A stretch of 64,000 nucleotides of DNA from an uncultured Clostridia bacterium (GTDB lineage Bacteria > Bacillota > Clostridia > TANB77 > CAG-508), in assembly GCA_947628715.1 (NCBI GenBank), contig CANRAW010000001.1, positions 1-64,000 of the forward strand, given 5' to 3'. The notes beneath the pieces were generated by a model, which was given only the letters and a program-made list of their open reading frames with translations, was not told where the DNA came from and made no database searches. How positions within the stretch are numbered: the first letter of the stretch is position 1; every line of letters starts with the position of its first letter. Of this stretch, positions 23,703-31,280 are shown piece by piece. The position numbers and the translations under genes were made by a program.

Positions 23703-24083
23703 TTAACCAATTTCTTCTTTAGTCTCAGCATTTATAATAGGATAGTCAGGATAGGTTTCTTTAATTTCTTCTATTTCCATTACACGAACATAACGGAATC
23801 CATCTTTATTTCGTTCTTTAGCAAACAATATTTTATCTTCTTTAATTTTACTACAAATTTTACAACGATAACCCAAAGAATAGATATGACTGAATGCGTT
23901 GTTGAAAAGGATTATAGGTTCGTAATCGTGTTTGTGATTGGACCTTTTGTTTGATTTGGTTTTTGCTTTTTGAGTACCATTACAAATTTCATTATTATTT
24001 TCAAAAAATTTGTTTTCAAGCGGACGACTTTTTACCACATCATTTTCGTTATTTACCTTTTTATAGTCACCTTTACCACTCAT
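23703..24083 (-). CDS. Unknown protein with a CxxC knuckle
   Basis: 126 residues. The first 55 are polar and probably disordered. Then HKHDYEPIILF, and YRCKICSKIKEDKILFAKER carries one CxxC; with H and C nearby it may bind zinc. Promoter 24111..24139. TAA stop. Function unknown. Confidence 0.5.
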   Translation of the reverse strand: MSGKGDYKKVNNENDVVKSRPLENKFFENNNEICNGTQKAKTKSNKRSNHKHDYEPIILFNNAFSHIYSLGYRCKICSKIKEDKILFAKERNKDGFRYVRVMEIEEIKETYPDYPIINAETKEEIG

Positions 24084-24110
24084 TTTCTATTCCTCCTTTA
24101 TTACAATTAT

Positions 24111-24139
24111 AGTATACTATAATTTTATTTAGAAATCAA
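24111..24139 (-). promoter_or_regulatory. Sigma-70 promoter
   Basis: TTGATT-17-TATACT upstream of 23703..24083. Confidence 0.75.
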
Positions 24140-24149
24140 TAGTATAATA

Positions 24150-24239
24150 ACGTTGTGCCGGCACAAGCAAATTGATATTAAATCGTTGTGCCGGCACAAT
24201 AAAGGTTGATATAAAAACTAAGGGCGGCGGCACAACAAT
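24150..24239. repeat. GTTGTGCCGGCAC + TTGATAT repeats
   Basis: Two tandem units of the form CGTTGTGCCGGCACAA, spacer, TTGATATAAAA, closed by GGCGGCGGCACAACAA. Same unit structure at 31153..31274 and 48349..48405. Lies downstream of RNA ligase 24242..25330. Confidence 0.65.
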
Positions 24240-24241
24240 TT

Positions 24242-25330
24242 TTATATTGATTCTAACTTATCTTTAAGCCTAAAAAACTTAATAATCTTATTAGTCTCCC
24301 AATCTCTATAATTTAAACCTCCACTATATTCCAAAAAATATAATGCTGAATAAGGTGAAGAACTAAAGTCTTGTGCAAACCATTTTTTAGGAGCATTGGG
24401 AAACTTTAACTTCCATTCCTCAACATCTAACTTAATTTTCTCAACTCTACCCTCAACTTCCTTACGATAGAGACGCTTTACCTTATTAAAAACTTCTCTA
24501 TACTCTGGAAAATAAGATAAAAATTCGTCTTGTTCGTTCGCTCTAATTAAATTCAATACCCTCTCTATATTGAGATTACCATTGTTTCTTAGCTTATGGA
24601 GTTCAAAATAGGTTTCGGTTTTAATTTTAACCCTATTATAATTCTTATCAACTACAACAATTCCCTCTTTATTACTATCAAAAGTCTTAACCAAATTAAC
24701 ATAGTTGTCTAACTTGTTAAAATCATATCTTTTGGGCCTAGGAACTTTAGTCTCTACCTCAATCTCCTTTAATGTTGTCATATCTCTTGTTGAAATATGG
24801 TATAATAGAGGAACAGGATAGTCGATTACAACTTTATTATAAGGAGAAACAAGTTCATAGGTATAGCAATAATTAGTATTTAACTCCTCAAAGATAAAGT
24901 TAGAATTGTCTGCGGCGACTTCAAAGAGCTTACCAAAGTTTTGATAAAGGGGATTTTCAAGGGGAGAATCGTAAGCGTCAATACCTCCATTTGTGCTGAT
25001 ATGCCACTTGTTATTATCGTACCAAACGCTAATTAAAGAACCGTCAATTTTTTCTGTAGCATAGGAACTATCCCAATCAAGCTTGGCGGCGTATTGTTCT
25101 TGGAGGTTAAAGAATTTGTAAAAAGCTAAGCGGACTACTCTATAGTCGTTTTTGGTTAAGATAATACCTCTTGATTCATTTACAATTGGATTTGAAAAAT
25201 CAGAATTGATTTGGGAGTATTTGAAGAGATAGTAATTGTCCTTTTCCGATATTTTAAGATAATAAGGACTTTGGGTTAAGAGATATTTCCAATTAGGATT
25301 TTCTAAAATAAACTTTTGAAGATTTAACAT
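24242..25330 (-). CDS. rnlA: RNA ligase, T4 Rnl1 type
   Basis: 362 residues (T4 Rnl1 is 374). Nucleotidyltransferase motifs in order: upstream ESRGIILTKNDYRVV (about 52-66), motif I TEKIDGSLISV with the lysine nucleophile (about 91-101), motif III TYELVSPYNKVVIDYP (about 153-168), motif IV KEGIVVVD (about 218-225), motif V VKIKTETYFELHKL. The C-terminal third is the helical Rnl1-type domain. The enzyme seals 5'-phosphate and 3'-hydroxyl RNA ends, classically to repair tRNAs cut by host anticodon nucleases. Its expected partner, a 5' kinase joined to a phosphohydrolase, is at 31281..32174. Confidence 0.8.
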   Translation of the reverse strand: MLNLQKFILENPNWKYLLTQSPYYLKISEKDNYYLFKYSQINSDFSNPIVNESRGIILTKNDYRVVRLAFYKFFNLQEQYAAKLDWDSSYATEKIDGSLISVWYDNNKWHISTNGGIDAYDSPLENPLYQNFGKLFEVAADNSNFIFEELNTNYCYTYELVSPYNKVVIDYPVPLLYHISTRDMTTLKEIEVETKVPRPKRYDFNKLDNYVNLVKTFDSNKEGIVVVDKNYNRVKIKTETYFELHKLRNNGNLNIERVLNLIRANEQDEFLSYFPEYREVFNKVKRLYRKEVEGRVEKIKLDVEEWKLKFPNAPKKWFAQDFSSSPYSALYFLEYSGGLNYRDWETNKIIKFFRLKDKLESI

Positions 25331-25344
25331 TATATTAACCCCTC

Positions 25345-25542
25345 TCAGATATAGATTATTAAAGTCGTATCACGAGATTTAATTAGCTTTACTTTAGCAT
25401 TTAAATCAACATTATTATTTGAGGTAATATCGTTGATTAAATTTGATAATCCAGAGTAAACTGTTTGCTCTGTAAAGGTTGTTTTAATTAGAATTGGTAA
25501 ATTTGATTCTGTTATTGATAATAGCTGTTTTAAGGTTATCAA
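25345..25542 (-). CDS. Small unknown protein
   Basis: 65 residues from a TTG chosen because AGAGGTG ends 6 nt upstream and the promoter overlaps the longer frame. An ATG two codons earlier is an alternative. Sequence ITLKQLLSITESNLPILIKT, closing with a KSRDTTLIIYI strand. TGA stop close to the RNA ligase start, so probably the same operon. Confidence 0.5.
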   Translation of the reverse strand: MITLKQLLSITESNLPILIKTTFTEQTVYSGLSNLINDITSNNNVDLNAKVKLIKSRDTTLIIYI

Positions 25543-25573
25543 TTTCATCACCTCTTTCTCAATTTCTATTATA

Positions 25574-25602
25574 ATTATAGAGGAAATTATTATAAAAGTC
25601 AA
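25574..25602 (-). promoter_or_regulatory. Sigma-70 promoter, -35 inside a terminator end
   Basis: TTGACT-17-TATAAT. The TTGACT begins within the T run that follows the terminator stem at 25603..25642. Drives 25345..25542 and probably RNA ligase 24242..25330. Confidence 0.8.
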
Positions 25603-25642
25603 AAGCCACTTTATTATTTATATTTTATAATAAAGTGGCTTA
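25603..25642 (-). terminator. Rho-independent terminator
   Basis: 14-bp stem AGCCACTTTATTAT/ATAATAAAGTGGCT, then TTTT on the minus strand; ends 25654..25749. Confidence 0.85.
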
Positions 25643-25653
25643 ATTATTTTATT

Positions 25654-25749
25654 TTAAGTAAGACAATAGGTTTCAATATTGTTATAGGATTTAACAAAAT
25701 CAATATAGGTACTATCGTCTATTACCATTTCAATATTAAAAAATATCAT
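25654..25749 (-). CDS. 31-residue peptide gene
   Basis: MIFFNIEMVIDDSTYIDFVK then SYNNIETYCLT and TAA. AAGGAGG 5 nt before the ATG; between the methyltransferase 25760 and a strong terminator. Short but well placed. Confidence 0.5.
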   Translation of the reverse strand: MIFFNIEMVIDDSTYIDFVKSYNNIETYCLT

Positions 25750-25759
25750 CAGAACCTCC

Positions 25760-26584
25760 TTAATAATTTGTTACTAAAATTTCTTTATTCTTATCTTGTT
25801 CTCTATTTTTCTTTTGATAACTACAATTATTATAATTGCTTGATAGATAATTGATATTATAGTTTTTAATAAAGTTGTCTCTTAATTCGTTTTTATAGTT
25901 AAGATTATTAGATAAAGCCCATTTAATATTATTGTTGTCTAATTCCTTTAAACAATCTAATAATCTCTTTTCCTCTTGTTCGTTCCAACTTGAATTATAA
26001 TTAGCTACTGAATTAAGATAAGGTGGGTCAAAATAAACCAAATCTTGATTTGTTAGCTCTATTTTACTAAGACAATCACAATAATCTAAACCATAAAAAT
26101 CAATATTCTGTTTACTCAATGCTTGCGAAAACTCAATAAAATTTTTCTTTTGATTAGGATTAAAACCTCTTTTTCCATATGGAGTATTAAATTCTCCTTT
26201 TTTATTAAATCTTATTATATTACTAAAGCAAAAACAAATTAAAGTAAAAAACATCATTGGAGGACGCTCAGAATTATTATAAAAAGAACGAAATTTACAA
26301 TAATTCTCTTTGCAATTTTCGTTAGATAAATTAAATTTCTCAATATAATATTCAATTTGTTTCAAATTATCATTAACTTTTGTTTCAGATAAATGTTTAA
26401 GTAGCTGATAAACTGGATAAACAATATCGTTATAAATATAATGTTCTGCCTTTACGTTAATCCCTACATTATACCCACCACCAAACAAATCAACAAAACA
26501 ATTTATATTATCTGGAAACAAAGGTAATAACTGTGGCAAAATTTTAAATTTCCCACCGGTATAATTTAAAGGACTTTTTACCAT
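25760..26584 (-). CDS. dam: DNA adenine-N6 methyltransferase (Dam/DpnM type)
   Basis: 274 residues from the ATG after GAGAGGTAATATTG. Class alpha (D12) adenine methyltransferase. Motif X/I: KSPLNYTGGKFKILPQLLPL (residues 3-22) and FVDLFGGGYNVGINV. Catalytic motif IV: DLVYFDPPYLNS (about 183-194, DPPY). Members modify adenine within GATC-like sites, but the target here cannot be read from sequence. Overlaps closely with 26590..26868 and the cytosine methyltransferase, forming a modification cluster without a restriction nuclease, as expected for phage protection. Confidence 0.85.
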   Translation of the reverse strand: MVKSPLNYTGGKFKILPQLLPLFPDNINCFVDLFGGGYNVGINVKAEHYIYNDIVYPVYQLLKHLSETKVNDNLKQIEYYIEKFNLSNENCKENYCKFRSFYNNSERPPMMFFTLICFCFSNIIRFNKKGEFNTPYGKRGFNPNQKKNFIEFSQALSKQNIDFYGLDYCDCLSKIELTNQDLVYFDPPYLNSVANYNSSWNEQEEKRLLDCLKELDNNNIKWALSNNLNYKNELRDNFIKNYNINYLSSNYNNCSYQKKNREQDKNKEILVTNY

Positions 26585-26589
26585 CAATA

Positions 26590-26868
26590 TTACCTCTCAA
26601 CATACGCCCATAGAACTTTTCCATCAGCCAAAATATAAAGTACATTAACCTGAAATTTTTCAGGTTTACTATTAACAATTTTAAACTGATGTTTAATACC
26701 GTTCTTATAATCTTCCGTCCATGAGTCAATAATTTCTTTTCGGGAAGTAGTAACCCACTTCTCGTTGACTACCTTATAAACTCCTTCATCGTTTTTATCA
26801 AGCACAGTAATCTTCATTCTCGCTTTTCCTTTTATAATGCTAAGACTATCTTTTTCCTTAAACTCCAT
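26590..26868 (-). CDS. Small unknown protein between two methyltransferases
   Basis: 92 residues, beta-rich (DSLSIIKGKARMKITVLDKN, ending VLYILADGKVLWAYVER). Its ATG overlaps the stop of the cytosine methyltransferase (TAATG), so coupled translation. Not recognised. Confidence 0.55.
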   Translation of the reverse strand: MEFKEKDSLSIIKGKARMKITVLDKNDEGVYKVVNEKWVTTSRKEIIDSWTEDYKNGIKHQFKIVNSKPEKFQVNVLYILADGKVLWAYVER

Positions 26869-27938
26869 TATTTAATCTCCTCCTTTAAATTTTTGAGTAT
26901 ATGAACTATAATATCAACAGTCCAACCATTACCAATACATTTGTAACGTTGAGTATTTGAAATTCCTTCAGTATAATTATCAGGTAGAGTTTGTAAACGT
27001 TCAGCTTCTATTGGAGTTAATTTGCGAATTATATAATCTCCGTCAGGTAAATCAATTTTATAAAGCCCTGTATTAGCTCCTAATCCACCACTATTAGCCA
27101 TTAACGTTACTGATTTTCCATAGACTGAATAAATTCTTTGTCCTTGTCCTCCTTTTCCAAATTCACCAATTCTAATAGGCTTACAAATTGTTGAATTTTT
27201 ATTGATAGCAGTAATATAATCTTCTTTACCATCTTTTCTAATTTTTATATCTTTTTTGTCAAGATTATCAAGTCCATATTCTTTATTTATATCTACAGGA
27301 ATTGCAGCACCGCTTGCTCCATAACCGTCTTGACGAGTTAAATTAGAAATACTTGTATTCATATAAGAAGCTTTTATGGTACGAGATTTTCCATTATCAT
27401 CATTGATAGGCTGTCCATTTTCGAGTATATCTTTAAGTAAGATGCCTTTATCATTAGGTTGAGTAACTTTTGGAATATTAGTCCAATAACAACGTCTCCG
27501 TTGTTGAGCAGAAAGAAGTGCAGAATTTATTGTAATAGGCTCAACACCAAGTTCTTTTGATATAAATTCTTTAATATTATTATGTATTGAATTGTTATTT
27601 TCATATAAAAAATATCTACACTCTGATTCTTTTAATGCTCTTACATATTGAAGAAACAATTTGCCACCCCCCCCATCTGGTGTTGTTTCTCTATTAACTT
27701 TAGCAATAGACCAATGTTGACAAGGACTGCCTCCAATAAGCAAATCATAACCTTTAAATTGTGTAAAGTCTCCATTAAACACATCTCCGTGTTGAATTAT
27801 ATCAGGATAATTCTTTTGAGATACTTGAATTGCATATTTATCTATTTCAAAAGCGTCATATTTTTCTACCTTAATTCCCGCCCTTTCAAGGGCAACACGT
27901 CCACAAGAGATTCCATCAAACAAACTTAATACTTTCAC
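26868..27938 (-). CDS. dcm: DNA cytosine-5 methyltransferase
   Basis: 356 residues with all main C5 motifs. I VLSLFDGISCGRVALERAG, II/III KYDAFEIDKYA, IV LIGGSPCQHWS (catalytic Cys about 74), VI YFLYENNNSI, VIII SAQQRRRCYWTNI, IX RKLTPIEAERLQTLPDNY, X YKCIGNGWTVDII. Target-recognition region about residues 165-300. A run of eight G (minus strand, 27667..27674) within the codons for DGGGGK makes frame slippage, and so phase variation, possible. Part of a methyltransferase/ligase operon. Confidence 0.9.
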   Translation of the reverse strand: MKVLSLFDGISCGRVALERAGIKVEKYDAFEIDKYAIQVSQKNYPDIIQHGDVFNGDFTQFKGYDLLIGGSPCQHWSIAKVNRETTPDGGGGKLFLQYVRALKESECRYFLYENNNSIHNNIKEFISKELGVEPITINSALLSAQQRRRCYWTNIPKVTQPNDKGILLKDILENGQPINDDNGKSRTIKASYMNTSISNLTRQDGYGASGAAIPVDINKEYGLDNLDKKDIKIRKDGKEDYITAINKNSTICKPIRIGEFGKGGQGQRIYSVYGKSVTLMANSGGLGANTGLYKIDLPDGDYIIRKLTPIEAERLQTLPDNYTEGISNTQRYKCIGNGWTVDIIVHILKNLKEEIK

Positions 27939-27943
27939 TATAG

Positions 27944-29074
27944 TTAAACCTCCTCACTACTAATCTGGTCAAACGTACATTCCTCAGCAGTCTTATCCTC
28001 TCTCCATTCCATTATCTTTCCATGACGAAGCGAATAATTTCCCTCAATTTTCTCCAACATCATTGCATTTACAACAACAACTTTACCTTTCCACTTCTCA
28101 GGATTCGCCACAATTCCCTCTCTTACATCATCAGTTATTCCACTTATAAAACCCAAGTGATAAGGTTCACCGTCCTTCATCAAAGAAATTGAGATTGAGC
28201 CGGCACGGTTAAAGTAATAGTTCTTTGTAATCGGAATCCAAGCTCGTCCATTACTATACTCCACATACTTATTCTTATCCGTTTTCTCACCAGTCTTAAC
28301 ATTTAACCAGTAACTCCAAGTTTCAGGGCTTTTTCCAGTATATTCTTTGGTCGGCGGCTCGTAACCCCCATCGAGAAAAGCATCAATTGGATTTTCGAGT
28401 TCTTTCTTTAGCTTAATTGTAATGCGGGCTGGGGTTCGTTTAAAGTAGTATTTAGCAGACTTCTGTGTAATTACAATTCCCTCTCTATTCTGAGACAAAA
28501 CTTCTCCGTACAAATCCCAAAGTTCCTGTCCTTCCTTGTACTCCGCTATTTCAATATAAGAATAGTTTCTATCCTTAAGTTGATAGAGATAATCCTTAAT
28601 TCTCTTTTCAAACGGGACTTCAACAATTGACTTCCCATTCCACATTATTACGTCAAAAATATAATAATGGAGAAATTCTCCTTTTTCTTGACGTTCAAGA
28701 CATTTTGATTTAAGACAATTGAGAACGGAAGTAACTTTTCTACTACCCTCGTTATTAGGCAAGTAAATTTCGCCTATTACTGCTGTTCCTTTAGGCAAAT
28801 CAATTTCGTTTATAATCTGAGGAATCCAATCTGCTTTGTCTACAAAGCCGCCGTCAACGTTTTTTGTTCGACTTCTAAGATGATAGTTGCCCTCCATATC
28901 ACGGACTATCATATTCCAAGCACCGTCTACTTTTGTAGAGCCAAGAACGTTGCCGCTTAGAACAATTGCTTTTGCTTCTTCTCGTCTTTTGTTTATATCG
29001 TAGGTTTTTGGATATTGCCAATATTTTTGAGCTTCAATATTCCATATGTCGAGATTATCAATTTTAATTTCCAT
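27944..29074 (-). CDS. ATP-dependent DNA ligase
   Basis: 376 residues, a compact viral-size ligase. Motif I GSTKVDGAWNM with catalytic lysine (about residue 49), Ia LRSRTKNVDGG, III GEIYLPNNEG and YYIFDVIMWNGKS, IV NREGIVITQK, V ITIKLKKELE. A C-terminal OB-fold domain is suggested by HLGFISGITDDVREGIV and KGKVVVVNAMMLEKI. Seals nicks in duplex DNA, probably in replication and repair. Promoter 29134..29162; followed by the methyltransferases. Confidence 0.85.
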   Translation of the reverse strand: MEIKIDNLDIWNIEAQKYWQYPKTYDINKRREEAKAIVLSGNVLGSTKVDGAWNMIVRDMEGNYHLRSRTKNVDGGFVDKADWIPQIINEIDLPKGTAVIGEIYLPNNEGSRKVTSVLNCLKSKCLERQEKGEFLHYYIFDVIMWNGKSIVEVPFEKRIKDYLYQLKDRNYSYIEIAEYKEGQELWDLYGEVLSQNREGIVITQKSAKYYFKRTPARITIKLKKELENPIDAFLDGGYEPPTKEYTGKSPETWSYWLNVKTGEKTDKNKYVEYSNGRAWIPITKNYYFNRAGSISISLMKDGEPYHLGFISGITDDVREGIVANPEKWKGKVVVVNAMMLEKIEGNYSLRHGKIMEWREDKTAEECTFDQISSEEV

Positions 29075-29133
29075 TTTACATTACTCCTTTTATTATTTGC
29101 AGTTTTGAGGACTGCTTTCGTTTTTCTAATATT

Positions 29134-29162
29134 ATTATAGAGGATTTTTTTAGAAAAGTCAA
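29134..29162 (-). promoter_or_regulatory. Sigma-70 promoter
   Basis: TTGACT-17-TATAAT upstream of the DNA ligase 27944..29074; probably drives ligase, cytosine methyltransferase, 26590 and adenine methyltransferase. Confidence 0.85.
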
Positions 29163-29180
29163 TTTCATAGTAGAATAGAA

Positions 29181-29209
29181 AAGAAGTATAGGAGTTGACT
29201 ATACTTCTT
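29181..29209 (-). terminator. Rho-independent terminator
   Basis: AAGAAGTATAG/CTATACTTCTT arms with TTTTCTATT behind; ends 29219..29953. Confidence 0.8.
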
Positions 29210-29218
29210 TTAATAAAA

Positions 29219-29953
29219 TTAAAAAATTTCTACTTTTTGATAATTTAACAAATCTTCTTTTAATTGAGACGAAATTTTTTCTCCCTCAGAATTTAGATAT
29301 TTTTTAGCTTCTCCACCATTAGTATAGTAATTTACACTAATTAAATAGAATACACTCATTTTTACTCCTAAATTGTTTGTTTCTTCCGCAATTGAATAGT
29401 TAATTAAGCCCAATGTTTTTAACCAAATTAAACCGCTAATAATTGCTTTATTATTTTTAACGTCTTTTGATAAGCACAACAATTGTCTCAAATCAGCAAT
29501 TGTAAAACTACGTTCCGCAGAGTTCATATAACAAAATCTTTCTTGCATTTCAGCTAATAGTAAATAAAGTTTTAATTCTTGTTCACTAACTAAATAAGTA
29601 TATTGAATCTTATCAAGAGTTTCTTTTGGCATTATTCTATATGGATTCTTTTTGGGAATAGAATAATATGTTGCTCCATCTTTTTTTCTTGCCATAAAAG
29701 CCTTATCCCACGATAAATCAAGTTTGGCAGGACCTTCATATTTAATTAAACCATGCAATTCTAACAGTTGCCAATATTTTTTAATTGTTGTTGGGTGCAT
29801 ATTTAACATATCTTTTATTTTGTTGATTGTGAAATCTTTGTGAGAAAAAGTTCTTGGTTTATTTGTACCATTAAATTTGGAAATTGACACCAAATATACA
29901 TAAAGTCGCATAGAATTTCTTTGAACCTCTTCTTGGTCAGATACTATTGGCAA
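29219..29953 (-). CDS. Winged-helix Rep-like protein (module C)
   Basis: 244 residues, homologous to 16040..16882 along its length. Matching blocks are NSMRLYVYLVSISK, FTINKIKDMLNMHPTTIKKY, KDGATYYSIPKKNPYRIMPK, ELKLYLLLAEMQERF and IWLKTLGLINYSI. Two winged-helix domains, as in plasmid RepA/RepB initiators. Five iterons at about 21-nt phasing plus the hairpin pair lie upstream. No in-frame TAG. Upstream region has no strong sigma-70 promoter that I can see, so transcription may start within the iterons. Confidence 0.7.
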   Translation of the reverse strand: MPIVSDQEEVQRNSMRLYVYLVSISKFNGTNKPRTFSHKDFTINKIKDMLNMHPTTIKKYWQLLELHGLIKYEGPAKLDLSWDKAFMARKKDGATYYSIPKKNPYRIMPKETLDKIQYTYLVSEQELKLYLLLAEMQERFCYMNSAERSFTIADLRQLLCLSKDVKNNKAIISGLIWLKTLGLINYSIAEETNNLGVKMSVFYLISVNYYTNGGEAKKYLNSEGEKISSQLKEDLLNYQKVEIF

Positions 29954-30096
29954 ATTACAACCCTTATTATTACTTACCTAACTTACATTATTTTTCATAA
30001 ACACACCTTCTTTTATTATTTATTGAGCTTTTATTGCTCTATCTTTAAAGTAAGCAAGTGAAGAGTTTCTTACAATAAAAATCTTCATCTTCATTT

Positions 30097-30191
30097 TGTC
30101 TTACTGAGATTGTCAGTTTGTCTTACTCATCTTCACTTTGTCTTACTGAGTTTGTCAGGTTGTCTTACTGAATCTTCATTTTTTCCTACTG
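30097..30191. repeat. Iterons of module C
   Basis: TTGTCTTACT at 30097, 30119, 30139 and 30161 and a degenerate copy TTTTCCTACT at 30182; spacings 22, 20, 22 and 21 nt. Confidence 0.75.
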
Positions 30192-30215
30192 GAATCGGTT
30201 AGTATATAATGGACG

Positions 30216-30273
30216 CTACTTTTCTTAAGCCAAGAAAAGTAGCCAAAAGAAAGCTTTTCGCTGCTACGCAGCT
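30216..30273. repeat. Hairpin pair of module C
   Basis: First palindrome 30216..30244 (GCTACTTTTCTT/AAGAAAAGTAGC), linker CAAAAGAAAGCTTTTC, second hairpin 30261..30273 with stem GCTGC/GCAGC. Confidence 0.7.
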
Positions 30274-30397
30274 CAATAGTTTTAACTTTGTTCTTTAGAA
30301 AAAAGAATTTAGTATTTAGAAATCTACTATTTTCTTTTCTTTTATTATTATAATAAAAAATATAGAGTAAATCAAATAGTGTTATAAATAAAAAATA

Positions 30398-30418
30398 CCA
30401 AGACTAACAAAGTCTTGG
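30398..30418 (-). terminator. Rho-independent terminator
   Basis: CCAAGAC/GTCTTGG arms followed by TATTTTTTATTT on the minus strand; ends 30443..31036. A close relative is at 60744..60766. Confidence 0.8.
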
Positions 30419-30442
30419 CATTAAACAAAATAAAATTATAAA

Positions 30443-31036
30443 TTAGTCTTGCTTATTTTCTTTAGCAACAGTGGTAAACAAACCTGCATAAGAAACTTGT
30501 TCAAGTTCTTTATCTAATTGTTCAGCTAACTCTGAAATTTTCTCTTTAATTAAAGCAAGTTCTTTTTTACACATTTCCATTACTGTATCTGCATAGCCGT
30601 CTTTTCCACTCAACTCACTTGTCGCTTTCCAAGAATCAACCTCTAAGTCAATATTACCAAAATTGTAGCTAACATCTCCAACTTTAATAATAGCATCTTT
30701 TTTCTTATCAAGATTTTCTATCATTCTATTAACAATCGCAGCTTGCTTAGAGAGCTTACAAATCTGTCCCTCAGTAGACTTCTTACTAACCAAAATCTCT
30801 TCCCCACAGTTGCAACCGCAATCATGATGGTGGTGATGGTGCGGAGGACAAGGCGGAGGACAGGGAGGACAAGGAAAAGGAGGAGGGGGATAGTCCATCG
30901 GTACAGGAGGAATCCAGTAATAGTTATTTCCACAGCCACACTTATCGTCAGTTCCAGAAGAGCTTACCGTATTACAACAGTTGTTCATAGGATACATTGA
31001 CAGGTCACTGGGGTGGATTGTATCGACATTTGCCAT
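30443..31036 (-). CDS. Cys/Pro/His-rich protein with helical C-terminus
   Basis: 197 residues. The N-terminal third is striking: paired cysteines (NNCCN, DKCGCGNN), a proline run with cysteines (PPPPFPCPPCPPPCPP), six consecutive histidines, then DCGCNCGEE. This could bind several metal ions or be oxidised to a rigid cross-linked head. Residues 75-197 are helical with a KDGYADTVMEMCKKELALIK coiled-coil-like end. No family recognised. The layout resembles small virion or appendage components, but that is inference. AAAGAGGTGAAAATTAA site before the ATG; TAA stop. Confidence 0.6.
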   Translation of the reverse strand: MANVDTIHPSDLSMYPMNNCCNTVSSSGTDDKCGCGNNYYWIPPVPMDYPPPPFPCPPCPPPCPPHHHHHHDCGCNCGEEILVSKKSTEGQICKLSKQAAIVNRMIENLDKKKDAIIKVGDVSYNFGNIDLEVDSWKATSELSGKDGYADTVMEMCKKELALIKEKISELAEQLDKELEQVSYAGLFTTVAKENKQD

Positions 31037-31152
31037 TTAATTTTCACCTCTTTTTATTAGGCTTATAGCCCTTTCTTAGGTTATAAGTAGGGAAAGATAG
31101 TAGACTTTATAGTAGTTTAGTTATTAGGGTTAAAGTTAATATTAGATTAGGA

Positions 31153-31274
31153 TTGTTGTGCCGCCGTCAGTAAATTGATATTAAAATTATTGTGCCGCCC
31201 TATTATAGGTTGATAGTAAATTGTTGTGCCGGCACGATATAAGTTGATATAAAAATAAAAGCGGCGGCACAACG
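31153..31274. repeat. GTTGTGCCGGCAC + TTGATAT repeat cluster
   Basis: Three tandem units (GTTGTGCCGCC..., ATTGTGCCGCC..., TTGTTGTGCCGGCAC...), each followed by a TTGATA(T/G)TAAA-like spacer, closed by GCGGCGGCACAAC. No gene. Confidence 0.65.
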
Positions 31275-31280
31275 AGGGAT

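Larger units (their letters stand above)
29954..30397. other. Non-coding: module C iterons and hairpins
   Basis: No gene. Contains the iterons (30097..30191), hairpin pair (30216..30273) and an AT-rich stretch before the terminator of 30443..31036. Confidence 0.6.
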
